DNA from: Ascidiaceihabitans sp039975415
Lineage (GTDB): Bacteria > Pseudomonadota > Alphaproteobacteria > Rhodobacterales > Rhodobacteraceae
DNA: 64,000 nt
Assembly (NCBI RefSeq): GCF_039975415.1
Contig: NZ_JBDWHD010000004.1
Direction: 5' to 3' (one strand)
Part shown: piece after piece, positions 51,196 to 59,176 of the stretch
Numbering within the stretch: position 1 is the stretch's first letter
Layout of the letters: each line of letters starts with the position of its first letter
Notes under the pieces: model-generated
What the model saw: the letters and a program-made list of their open reading frames with translations, nothing else
What the model was told of the DNA's origin: nothing
Databases searched by the model: none
Made by a program: the position numbers and the translations under genes

Positions 51196-51322
51196 AAACC
51201 AAGGGTCGGGCGGCTTGATTTCTTAGCATGAAAGCACAGGTAATACGTAGCAATTCACTGGACGTCGGGGCCAGCGTGTATATCGTACGCAATCTCGGCA
51301 AAGTATGAGGGAAGAACAACAT

Positions 51323-52555
51323 ATGGCTGGCAATTCAGGCGGTCCTTGGGGCGGCGGCGGCAATTCAGGGGGCAACTCTGGCGGCAATCGCGGCAACAAT
51401 GGTGGTGGTCGTAACAACGGCGGCAACAATGGCGGTGGCAACAACGGGGGCCGTGGGCCCGAAGGCGAGGGGCCACAAATCCCTGAAATTGATGAGCTGA
51501 TGAAAAAAGGCCAAGAACAGTTGCGCGTCCTGATGGGCGGCCGTGGCGGTGGCAATTCAGGTGGCGGTGGCGGTCGCGGTACTGGTGGCGGCGGTGGTCC
51601 TGCTCTGACACGCGGTACGATTGGCCTTGGCGCTGTGGCAGCCGTCGTACTCTGGGGGCTGTCCAGCTTCTATACCGTGCGTCCTGAACAGCAGTCGATC
51701 GAACTGTTTTTGGGTGAATTTTCCGCCATCGGCACAGAGGGTTTGAACTTTGCGCCTTGGCCACTGGTTAAAGCGGAAGTGTTCAATGTGACCACCAACC
51801 GCACCGAAACCATCGGCGTGGGCGGCAATCAGGGCTTGATGCTGACAACAGATGAAAACATCGTCGACATCGACTTTGAAGTTGTCTGGAACGTCAAGAA
51901 CGCCAAAGATTTCAAATTCTCGTTGCGCGATCCGGAATCGTCGGTCGTGGCGATTGCCGAGGCCGCGATGCGTGAAGTGATTGCGCAATCCGAACTGGCA
52001 CCAATCCTGTCACGGGATCGTGGTCAGGTAGAACAAAACGTTCAGGTTCTGATCCAAACGACCCTTGATAACCGCAAGACCGGCATTAACGTGTTGCGTG
52101 TAAACGTCAAAAAAGTCGACCCGCCAGAGCAATCGGTGCAGGTTCAGGACGTGGCAGGCAACACATCCGTGGTGTCCGTTGTGGACGCGTTCCGTGATGT
52201 TCAGGCCGCAGAACAGGAACGCGACCGTCTGGAACGCCAGGCGGATGCTTATGCAAACCGGCGCACAGCCGAAGCGCGTGGTGAATCCGCGCAGCTTTTG
52301 GAAGCCGCTGAAGGCTACCGCGCCCGTGTCGTCAACGACGCTGTGGGTGAAGCTAGCCGTTTTGTCGCTGTTTTGCAGGAATACAAAGCCGCACCTGAGG
52401 TCACTCGCAAACGCTTGTACCTTGAAACCATGGAAAAAGTCCTTGGCGACGTGGACAAGATTATTCTTGAAGACACAGGTGGCGCTGGCGGCGGCGGCAA
52501 CGGGGTCGTGCCATACCTGCCATTGAATGAACTACGTCGTGGAGGGTCGAACTGA
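51323..52555 (+). CDS. hflK: Membrane protease modulator HflK
   Basis: A 410-residue SPFH/band-7 protein that forms a large membrane ring with HflC around FtsH and tunes its proteolysis. The first 90 residues are a Gly/Asn-rich repeat with proline, then one membrane segment (GAVAAVVLWGLSSFYTV) and the SPFH domain (GTEGLNFAPWPLVKAEVFNV). The second half is a helical coiled region (AAEQERDRLERQADAYANRR). The start at 51323 has AGGGAAG about ten bases upstream. The stop overlaps the hflC start by one base. Confidence 0.95.
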   Translation: MAGNSGGPWGGGGNSGGNSGGNRGNNGGGRNNGGNNGGGNNGGRGPEGEGPQIPEIDELMKKGQEQLRVLMGGRGGGNSGGGGGRGTGGGGGPALTRGTIGLGAVAAVVLWGLSSFYTVRPEQQSIELFLGEFSAIGTEGLNFAPWPLVKAEVFNVTTNRTETIGVGGNQGLMLTTDENIVDIDFEVVWNVKNAKDFKFSLRDPESSVVAIAEAAMREVIAQSELAPILSRDRGQVEQNVQVLIQTTLDNRKTGINVLRVNVKKVDPPEQSVQVQDVAGNTSVVSVVDAFRDVQAAEQERDRLERQADAYANRRTAEARGESAQLLEAAEGYRARVVNDAVGEASRFVAVLQEYKAAPEVTRKRLYLETMEKVLGDVDKIILEDTGGAGGGGNGVVPYLPLNELRRGGSN

Positions 52556-53439
52556 TGCGCAACACTACATTTTTGCTACCGATTGTCGTGCTGATTGCTG
52601 TCGGCATTTTGTCGTCTCTGTTCATCGTGGATGAACGCGAAAAAGTTCTGGTTTTGCGCTTTGGTCAAATCAAACAGGAAATCACCGAACCCGGTTTGGG
52701 GTTTAAAGTACCGCTTCTGGACGAAGTTGTGCGCTACGAAGACCGTATTTTGTCAGTGGAAACGGATTTGATCGAAGTCACGCCTGCAGATGAACGCCGT
52801 TTGGAAGTCGACGCGTTTGTTTTGTACCGCATCGACAACATCCGCCAGTTCCGTCAGGCTTTGGGTGCGGGTGGTGAACGCGAAGCTGCCGTGCAGTTGC
52901 AGGGTATTTTGAACTCGCAAATCCGGACCGTATTGGGTGCGCGTGGCGTGACATCCAATACAATCCTGTCGCCTGAGCGCTCTGCCTTGATGAACTTGAT
53001 CCGGGATCAGGCCAACAGCCGTGCATCCGCTTTGGGTCTGAGCATTGTGGATGTGCGTTTGCGTCAAACAAATCTTCCTTTGCAGAACTTCGATGCGACA
53101 TTGCAGCGGATGATCGCGGAACGGGATCGTGAAGCCACGGACGAACGTGCCCGTGGACGTGAAGCGGCCCAGCGTGTGACGGCCCAAGCGGACCGGACCT
53201 ACGAAGAAATCCTGTCCGAAGCCCGTCGTGATGCCCGCATCATTGAAGGTGAGGCCGATGCCGAACGGAACAAAATTTTTGCAGAAGCCTATGGCCAAGA
53301 CGCTGAGTTCTTTGAATTCTACCGGTCTTTAACGGCGTATGAGAATTCTCTGAAAGGGGTCAATTCCACTATGGTCATGTCCCCTGACAGCGAGTTCTTC
53401 AACTACTTGCAAAGTGACACGGGCCGCGCCTCCGAATGA
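52555..53439 (+). CDS. hflC: Membrane protease modulator HflC
   Basis: A 294-residue partner of HflK. An N-terminal segment (TFLLPIVVLIAVGILSSLFIV) anchors the SPFH domain (KVLVLRFGQIKQEITEPGLGFKVPLLDEVVRYEDRILSVE). The typical HflC QQ/ER helical stretch appears as NLPLQNFDATLQRMIAERDREA, and the C-terminal LTAYENSLKG is conserved. ATG is in TGATG, overlapping the hflK stop. The DUF2065 gene downstream overlaps by four bases. Confidence 0.96.
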   Translation: MRNTTFLLPIVVLIAVGILSSLFIVDEREKVLVLRFGQIKQEITEPGLGFKVPLLDEVVRYEDRILSVETDLIEVTPADERRLEVDAFVLYRIDNIRQFRQALGAGGEREAAVQLQGILNSQIRTVLGARGVTSNTILSPERSALMNLIRDQANSRASALGLSIVDVRLRQTNLPLQNFDATLQRMIAERDREATDERARGREAAQRVTAQADRTYEEILSEARRDARIIEGEADAERNKIFAEAYGQDAEFFEFYRSLTAYENSLKGVNSTMVMSPDSEFFNYLQSDTGRASE

Positions 53440-53639
53440 TCGGGGTGGTTCTTCTGGCCCTCGGGCTGGTGCTGATTGTTGAGGGGCTGGCGTACGCGCT
53501 GGCCCCTTCGCTTATTGAGCGTGTGCTTGAAATGCTGCGCAGCTTGCCCATTCCGGCGCGACGTCAAATGGGGGCGCTTGCCATGGTGTCCGGTGTGATA
53601 CTTGTATGGGCGGCGTTTCAGATGGGCGTCTCACTTTAA
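53436..53639 (+). CDS. DUF2065 (YjeT-like) membrane protein
   Basis: A 67-residue protein with two membrane segments (VVLLALGLVLIVEGLAYALAP and MGALAMVSGVILVWAAFQMG). DUF2065/YjeT proteins are regularly encoded next to hflKC; the function is unknown. Its ATG overlaps the hflC stop (ATGA). The gene ends 275 bases before the Deg protease start, so that next gene probably has its own promoter. Confidence 0.88.
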   Translation: MIGVVLLALGLVLIVEGLAYALAPSLIERVLEMLRSLPIPARRQMGALAMVSGVILVWAAFQMGVSL

Positions 53640-53913
53640 AAACCTGCCACGGACTTGGGCGCTATGGTTGTGTCATTGGAAAAACGGGGGGCGCCGGAAG
53701 GGGGCACCACCCATCTTTCCGAAAGACCTCGCAGTTGCGCGGCCTGGCCTTGCGCACGGTGCGTTCACACTTTGGTAACGTCTTCTTGAAAAGGATAAAT
53801 TGCGTTTCATCTTTGATGTTGCAGTTGCGCCACCCTACATTCAGGATAAGCGTGCAAACGCATCAACGTGCGAAACGGCCATAATGGCCCAGATTATCTA
53901 CAGGAGACGACGA
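53640..53913 (+). other. Intergenic region before the Deg protease
   Basis: 274 bases with no coding signal. A GC-rich hairpin-like stretch occurs near 53690, and the AT-rich segment near 53775-53810 (GGTAACGTCTTCTTG, then GATAAATTGCG) could hold the promoter of the protease. A start signal CAGGAGACGACG ends the region. No known stress-sigma consensus was matched with certainty. Confidence 0.4.
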
Positions 53914-55389
53914 ATGCAGCCCAAAGCGGTAGCCCAGTCGAAGAAACTTCCATCCATTCATTACATGCGGGCCTTGTGGCTTGGCGCTTTGGCATTGGCC
54001 TTTGTCATTGTGCAAGCCGTTGTTGCGCAAGCGCGCCCAGAAAGCCTTGCGCCTCTGGCCGAGAAAATCAGCCCATCGGTGGTCAATATCACCACGTCTA
54101 CCGTTGTGGCGGGGCGAACGGGCCCACAGGGCATCGTGCCTGAAGGGTCACCCTTCGAGGACTTTTTCCGTGATTTCAATGATCGCAATGGTCAGGGTGA
54201 CCGTCCCCGCCGGTCGTCCGCACTTGGGTCCGGCTTTGTCATTTCCGAAGATGGCTATATCGTCACCAACAACCACGTCATTGAGGGCGCGGACGAGATC
54301 CTGATTGAATTCTTTTCGGGCGAAGAACTGCCTGCCAAACTGGTGGGAACGGACCCCAACACAGACATCGCATTGTTGAAAGTCGAAGCCGACGCGCCGT
54401 TGCCTTTCGTGCCATTTGGAGACAGCGATTTGTCCCGGGTTGGCGATTGGGTCATCGCGATGGGCAACCCGCTGGGACAAGGGTTTTCCGTGTCTGCGGG
54501 CATCGTATCCGCACGCAACCGTGCGTTGTCAGGCAGCTTTGACGACTATATTCAAACCGATGCTGCGATCAACCGCGGGAATTCGGGTGGTCCGTTGTTC
54601 AACATGAACGGTGAAGTCATCGGCGTGAACACAGCGATCTTGTCCCCGAATGGCGGCTCCATCGGTATCGGATTTTCCATGGCATCGAACGTGGTCACGC
54701 GTGTTGTCGATCAATTGCAGGAATTTGGTGAAACCCGCCGCGGTTGGTTGGGGGTGCGCATTCAGGATGTGACGCCAGACATTGCTGAATCAATCGGCAT
54801 GGACACCGCAACGGGCGCAATGGTGACATCTGTTCAGGATGGCCCGTCCAAAGACGCAGGCATGGAAGACGGTGACGTGATCCTGAACTTCGCTGGTGTG
54901 GATGTCAAAGACACGCGCAGCCTTGTGCGTCAGGTGGCCAACAGCCCGGTGGGTGAAACGGTACGCGTCTTGGTCTTCCGTGATGGCAAAACAGTGACGT
55001 TGAAAGTCACTTTGGGCCGTCGTGAAGAAGCGGAACGGGCGACACCTGTGGCCGCAGATGCGCCTGAGAGTGAAGACAAGGAACCTGCGACAAAATCCAT
55101 GCTTGGCCTAACCCTAAGCCCGTTGACGGACGAACTGCGTGAGCAACTTGGTGTTGATGGCGATATGCAAGGGCTGGCCGTGACAGAGGTAGATGAAGCG
55201 GCAGAGGCTTATGAAAAGGGTCTTCGCGCAGGCGACATTATCACCGAAGCGGGCCAACAAAAGGTCAGCTCTATTGCAGATTTGGAAACGCGGTTGGCGG
55301 AGGTGAAAGAAGCAGGGCGTAAATCACTGCTGCTTTTGGTGCGCCGTGCCGGTGATCCCCGATTTGTGGCACTGGGCTTGGGGGAATAA
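53914..55389 (+). CDS. Deg/HtrA-family periplasmic serine endoprotease
   Basis: A 491-residue protease-chaperone. After an N-terminal signal or anchor (MRALWLGALALAFVIVQAVVAQA), the trypsin-like domain has H121 (TNNHV), D151 (NTDIALLK) and S224 (NRGNSGGPL), then two PDZ domains (about 290-375 and 400-490). The second ends in LADLETRLAEVK. It degrades or refolds misfolded periplasmic proteins. AGGAGA is ideally placed before ATG 53914. A DegP or DegQ label cannot be decided. A terminator follows at 55417. Confidence 0.95.
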   Translation: MQPKAVAQSKKLPSIHYMRALWLGALALAFVIVQAVVAQARPESLAPLAEKISPSVVNITTSTVVAGRTGPQGIVPEGSPFEDFFRDFNDRNGQGDRPRRSSALGSGFVISEDGYIVTNNHVIEGADEILIEFFSGEELPAKLVGTDPNTDIALLKVEADAPLPFVPFGDSDLSRVGDWVIAMGNPLGQGFSVSAGIVSARNRALSGSFDDYIQTDAAINRGNSGGPLFNMNGEVIGVNTAILSPNGGSIGIGFSMASNVVTRVVDQLQEFGETRRGWLGVRIQDVTPDIAESIGMDTATGAMVTSVQDGPSKDAGMEDGDVILNFAGVDVKDTRSLVRQVANSPVGETVRVLVFRDGKTVTLKVTLGRREEAERATPVAADAPESEDKEPATKSMLGLTLSPLTDELREQLGVDGDMQGLAVTEVDEAAEAYEKGLRAGDIITEAGQQKVSSIADLETRLAEVKEAGRKSLLLLVRRAGDPRFVALGLGE

Positions 55390-55416
55390 GGCCAAGCCGC
55401 CAGTTCTTAAAAGCGT

Positions 55417-55440
55417 AAGGCGCCCCTTGGGGCGCCTTTT
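55417..55440 (+). terminator. Terminator of the Deg protease gene
   Basis: aaggcgcccc and ggggcgcctt form a 10-bp stem with a 2-base loop, 27 bases after the stop, followed by TTT. This is one of the strongest terminators in the window and is close to symmetrical, so it may stop the opposite strand too. Confidence 0.9.
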
Positions 55441-55483
55441 TCATGCGGCTTTGCAGTGGCTGCCGCTGCATTTTCAAGTGTGT

Positions 55484-55503
55484 AAGGTGTGGCTTGCCGC
55501 ACC
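55484..55503. repeat. GGTGTGGC-TT-GCCGCACC hairpin
   Basis: An inverted repeat with one G-T position, directly before the stop of the leftward lipoprotein gene (55505). The same hairpin with one base change occurs at 60803-60820. Likely a terminator for that gene on the minus strand, with TTAC following. Confidence 0.5.
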
Positions 55504-55504
55504 G

Positions 55505-56026
55505 CTATTGTGTGCGTTCCACAGCAATAAGGCCCAGTTTTCGCGCTGTGGCCAGCGTCAAAACGGCTTGTTCAAAGCCGTCTTCGGATTGTAACTTGCG
55601 GATGGCTGTGCGTGTGCGGTTGTCCATTAGACCGCTTGCAGGGCCTTTGTAAAACCCGCGGGCTGCCAACGCCCGCTGCAAGCTGGCAACAAAATCATCG
55701 GTGAAGGCTGTCACGCAGACGATTTGCGTCCAGACTTCGCGGCGTTCTTGCACAATCTCCTGGCGGCTCTCTTTGCGGTAAATGGCGGGCTGTTGGATGC
55801 GCCCGTCAGAGGACACTTGCGCGGGTTGCACCAGAATCTCGCGTTCTACTGTTTCGATGACTGCGGGACTGACACGGTTGCCCCAGCATGTGCCTGATGC
55901 AGCGTCCGCGGGGGCCGTTTGAACGATCTGGAACTTGCTCAACTTGCCACCTGTTGAAGCCCCGGGAGGGGTGCATGCACCAAGAACAAGACACATGCTT
56001 ATCAGGAAACGGGGGGCAGGGAACAT
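55505..56026 (-). CDS. Lipoprotein with peptidoglycan-binding domain
   Basis: A 173-residue lipoprotein. The signal ends with VLGACTPPG: the lipobox L-G-A-C with the acylated cysteine. The middle has ERREVWTQIVCV; the C-terminal part FVASLQRALAARGFYKGPASGLMDNRTRTAIRKLQSEDG is a PG_binding_1-type three-helix domain that docks on peptidoglycan or peptides. It may anchor an outer-membrane complex to the wall; no partner is named. It converges with the Deg protease gene. Confidence 0.85.
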   Translation of the reverse strand: MFPAPRFLISMCLVLGACTPPGASTGGKLSKFQIVQTAPADAASGTCWGNRVSPAVIETVEREILVQPAQVSSDGRIQQPAIYRKESRQEIVQERREVWTQIVCVTAFTDDFVASLQRALAARGFYKGPASGLMDNRTRTAIRKLQSEDGFEQAVLTLATARKLGLIAVERTQ

Positions 56027-56054
56027 CGGATCGGCCTGTTTGCTTTTGTTTCAT

Positions 56055-56456
56055 TTAGACTAGGTCGTTTTCAGGCCGCTGCATAGAGGGCGAAACATGC
56101 ACCAGCTGGTCCAGCATAAATGAAACATCTTCAATGTTCTCCGCCAAAATGTGGGTCACGCTGTGGGCACGTTGCAAACGGCCCGTCACCCGCAACATGC
56201 GCCCTGCAATAACAGCGCGGCGAAACTGTTCGTATTTATTGCGCCAAACGATGACATTGACTACGCCGGTTTCGTCTTCCAACGTGACAAAGATCACGCC
56301 TTTTGCCGTGCCGGGGCGCTGACGTAAAATGACGAGACCGGCGACGGCCACACGCGCGCCTTCAGGGGGTAAGTGTAATTGCTGAGCGGTCAAGCAAGAC
56401 GGCGGGCGGGGCCAGAAATGCGGGGATTGGTGGAACTGAGGGGAAACGACTCGCAT
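56055..56456 (-). pseudogene. DnaE2 (error-prone polymerase) C-terminal OB-domain remnant or stand-alone
   Basis: The 133-residue product carries the OB-fold block near the end of DnaE2: VAVAGLVILRQRPGTAKGVIFVTLEDETGVVNVIVW, then RMLRVTGRLQRAHSVTHILAENIEDVS. In DnaE2 this follows more than 900 residues of polymerase; here it starts at ATG 56456 without a ribosome binding site, and a ferredoxin gene (56579, opposite strand) leaves no room for the rest. Either it is the leftover of a deleted dnaE2, or a repurposed single-domain nucleic-acid binder. The open frame continues a few codons upstream (to 56513). Confidence 0.6.
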
Positions 56457-56578
56457 GGAACAAAGATAGAACAAATGCCCTGAGCGGCAAGAACCAATAT
56501 TGATGTGTCGCAAAAGGGGTGGCGTGTCTTAAAACCCACCGTTAGACAGTCTTGGAACAGTTTTTCAAGGGGGCAGAA

Positions 56579-56902
56579 ATGGCCAAAATCACTTATATTG
56601 AGCACAGCGGCACCGAACATGTTGTGGACGTTGCAAATGGCATGACTGTCATGGAAGGCGCACGTGACAACAACATCCCGGGGATCGAGGCCGATTGCGG
56701 CGGTGCATGTGCATGTTCAACATGCCATGTCTACGTGGATCAGACATGGGTGGAAAAACTGCCCGGCAAAGATGACATGGAAACCGACATGCTCGATTTT
56801 GCCTATGAACCGAACGAAACGACATCGCGGCTCACGTGCCAGTTGAAGGTCACAGATGCATTGGACGGCTTGGTCGTGCGGATGCCCGAAAAACAAATCT
56901 GA
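56579..56902 (+). CDS. [2Fe-2S] ferredoxin, adrenodoxin type
   Basis: A 107-residue electron carrier. The cluster cysteines are read in order in EADCGGACACSTCHVYV and SRLTCQLKV, giving C-x5-C-x2-C and a distant fourth (the vertebrate-type arrangement). It donates electrons to cytochromes P450 or the iron-sulfur assembly system; the partner is not nearby. GGGGG precedes ATG 56579. Its stop overlaps the start of the FG-GAP-like gene in TGATG. Confidence 0.93.
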   Translation: MAKITYIEHSGTEHVVDVANGMTVMEGARDNNIPGIEADCGGACACSTCHVYVDQTWVEKLPGKDDMETDMLDFAYEPNETTSRLTCQLKVTDALDGLVVRMPEKQI

Positions 56903-57645
56903 TGCTGAAGGGGGCGCGGCGTCTGCTGTTTCGTCTAAAGCAAACCTGCGCCCGCCACGCGGTGCTGACCCTGTGCCTTTGGCCAGCCTTGGCAGCGTCA
57001 GATACAATTCAGTCCGCTGAATACACAGACCCCACCACGCGCTACACTCATGGTGTGTTGGGGGATGCAATTGAACATGGCAGCTTGCGTTTAACGCTCC
57101 AGGACGGGCGCAAGGTCACCATAACCCTGCCGCAAAGCGATGTGTTCGAAGACACCCGGCCGCGTCTTGCCGATCTTGACGGTGACGGGGCTGTCGAAGT
57201 GATCACGGTGCAGAGCAATGCCCGACTAGGGGCTAAGCTGGCCATCTATAATGCTGAGGGTGAGGTTGCAGCAACACCCAACATCGGCACACGCAATCGC
57301 TGGTTGGCGCCACTTGGGGCCGCAGACCTTGATGGCGATGGCACACAAGACGTGGCCTTTGTTGATCGTCCGCATCTTGCCAAAACCCTGCGCATTTGGC
57401 GTTTTGAAAATGCAACGCTGACGCAAATTGCAGAGCTGCCCGGTTACACCAACCACAAGATCGGCGAGCGTGACATCGCGGGGGGAATAAGGCATTGCAA
57501 CGGTGCGCCCGAGATGGTTTTGGCGAATGCCAATTGGACACAGCTTGTTGCGATTACGTTTCAGCAAGAAAGGTTCGACGTCAAAACGTTAGGCCGCGAT
57601 ACATCCCGCGACAGTTTTGCCTTAGCTATGACATGTCAGTTGTAA
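56902..57645 (+). CDS. Secreted FG-GAP/VCBS-like repeat protein
   Basis: A 247-residue protein with an N-terminal export signal (RLLFRLKQTCARHAVLTLCLWPALAAS). It contains two calcium-binding-like repeats of the FG-GAP type: RLADLDGDGAVEVITVQS and GAADLDGDGTQDVAFVDRP, each with DxDGDG. A third, degenerate repeat (MVLANANWTQLVAI) follows. The function is unknown; such propellers bind partners outside the cytoplasm. The ATG is in TGATG, so it is translationally coupled to the ferredoxin gene. Confidence 0.8.
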   Translation: MLKGARRLLFRLKQTCARHAVLTLCLWPALAASDTIQSAEYTDPTTRYTHGVLGDAIEHGSLRLTLQDGRKVTITLPQSDVFEDTRPRLADLDGDGAVEVITVQSNARLGAKLAIYNAEGEVAATPNIGTRNRWLAPLGAADLDGDGTQDVAFVDRPHLAKTLRIWRFENATLTQIAELPGYTNHKIGERDIAGGIRHCNGAPEMVLANANWTQLVAITFQQERFDVKTLGRDTSRDSFALAMTCQL

Positions 57646-57658
57646 CTTACGCCTTGCT

Positions 57659-57770
57659 TTCTTTTCGCCAAAAATATCCTGGGTGAGGGCCAAGGGCCCG
57701 AGGGCGAAGCCCTCAAAACGGTGCGGCTGGGCGAAGCCCTCAAAACGGTGCGGCTGGGCGAACCCTCAAA
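57659..57770. repeat. Rhodobacteraceae intergenic repeat, copy 2, with 27-bp tandem units
   Basis: Positions 57659-57679 repeat those at 11794-11814. After a GGG-rich spacer come two exact 27-base units (57702-57728 and 57729-57755) and a partial third (57756-57770). Each begins GGGCGAAGCCCTC and can form a small hairpin. The copy lies between convergent genes, as at 11794. Slippage has probably expanded the tail. Confidence 0.75.
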
Positions 57771-57804
57771 TCTAGACAATTGAGCGAAGACCACCCACGC
57801 GCCG

Positions 57805-59070
57805 CTAGCCCAAAGCACGCCAACCAATATCACGGCGACAGAAGCCCTCGGACCAATCTATCTGGTCAACCATAGCGTAGGCGCGTGTCTGCGCTTCGGC
57901 CAAAGACGCGCCACGTGCTGTGACGTTCAGAACGCGGCCTCCTGCGGCAACAATCATTCCGTCTTTCTTGGCTGTGCCCGCGTGAAACACCATGTTCATG
58001 CTGTCTTCGGGCAAAGCATCCAATCCGCCAATGACAGAACCTTTTTCGTAAGCGCCGGGATAACCCGAGGCAGCCAAAACAACTGTAACCGCGTGATCGT
58101 CCGCCCAGTTAACTTGTGCCTCTGACAAACGGGTTTCAGCGGCGGCGTGCATCAGATCAAACACCTGTGCGCCAAGACGCATCATCAAAACCTGACATTC
58201 CGGATCGCCAAAGCGCACATTGTATTCCACCAAACGGGGATGGCCGTCCTTGATCATAAGGCCTGCATAAAGCACGCCCTGATAGGGGGTGCCGCGCTTG
58301 GCCATTTCGGCCATGGTGGGGCGTATTATTTCAGCCAAAGCTTTTTCAGCAATGGCATCCGTTAGAACCGGGGCAGGGGAATAAGCGCCCATGCCGCCTG
58401 TGTTGGGGCCGGTGTCGCCGTCGCCCACACGTTTGTGATCTTGGGCGGTGCCAATCGGCAGGACAGTTTCGCCATCACACAAGATGAAATAGGACGCTTC
58501 TTCGCCGTCCATAAATTCCTCGATCACGACTTCTGCGCCTGCCGCACCAAAGGATCCGTCAAACATGTCATCGATGGCGGCTTCCGCCTGCGCTACGGTT
58601 TCTGCGATGATGACGCCTTTGCCGGCAGCCAAACCGTCGGCTTTCACAACAATTGGGGCACCTTGCGCTTGCACATAGGCTTTTGCAGCTGTTGCATCCG
58701 TAAAATGACCATAGGCGGCGGTCGGGGCACCTGCCGCATCGCAAATTGCCTTGGTGAAGGCTTTGGACGCTTCCAGTTCTGCGGCAGCTTGGCTTGGTCC
58801 GAAAACCAGATACCCATCTGCCCGCAAACGATCGGCAACCCCAGCGGCCAACGGTGCCTCCGGGCCGATGATCACAAAATCAATGGCTTGAGCTTCGCAA
58901 AACCGGCTGACGACCCCCGCGTCCTCAATGTCAAAAGATGCACATTCCGCGATGGCCGCGATACCTGCGTTGCCGGGGGCTACGATCAGCTTGTCGCATT
59001 TCGGGTTCTGCATCACAGCCCAGGCCAGACTGTGTTCGCGTCCGCCGCTGCCAAGGATAAGAATGTTCAT
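57805..59070 (-). CDS. purD: Phosphoribosylamine--glycine ligase
   Basis: A 421-residue ATP-grasp enzyme making glycinamide ribonucleotide, the second purine step. It opens MNILILGSGGREHSLAWA, the family start. ATP-grasp landmarks are VKADGLAAGKGVIIAET, EFMDGEEASYFILCDGE and YNVRFGDPECQVLMMRL. The 126 in-frame codons upstream are not conserved and overlap the xseA region, so ATG 59070 is taken. It is divergent from xseA with a 106-base gap that probably holds both promoters. Confidence 0.97.
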   Translation of the reverse strand: MNILILGSGGREHSLAWAVMQNPKCDKLIVAPGNAGIAAIAECASFDIEDAGVVSRFCEAQAIDFVIIGPEAPLAAGVADRLRADGYLVFGPSQAAAELEASKAFTKAICDAAGAPTAAYGHFTDATAAKAYVQAQGAPIVVKADGLAAGKGVIIAETVAQAEAAIDDMFDGSFGAAGAEVVIEEFMDGEEASYFILCDGETVLPIGTAQDHKRVGDGDTGPNTGGMGAYSPAPVLTDAIAEKALAEIIRPTMAEMAKRGTPYQGVLYAGLMIKDGHPRLVEYNVRFGDPECQVLMMRLGAQVFDLMHAAAETRLSEAQVNWADDHAVTVVLAASGYPGAYEKGSVIGGLDALPEDSMNMVFHAGTAKKDGMIVAAGGRVLNVTARGASLAEAQTRAYAMVDQIDWSEGFCRRDIGWRALG

Positions 59071-59176
59071 AATGGCGCTCCTGCGGATACGTTGATGGTG
59101 GTGGCAAAGCATTGTGGCTTGGCCTTTGTTGCGGGCCGTTTTAAGCTGCGCGGACAGTGAGGTAAAGGCGAGACAT

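Noticed and set aside
57702..57770. CRISPR-like array
   Set aside because: The 27-bp units are directly adjacent, with no spacers, and no cas genes are present.
57636..57833. A 65-codon frame over the 27-bp tandem repeats
   Set aside because: Its repeated Ser-Arg-Thr-Val-Leu-Arg-Ala-Ser-Pro units are only the translation of the DNA repeat; no ribosome binding site.
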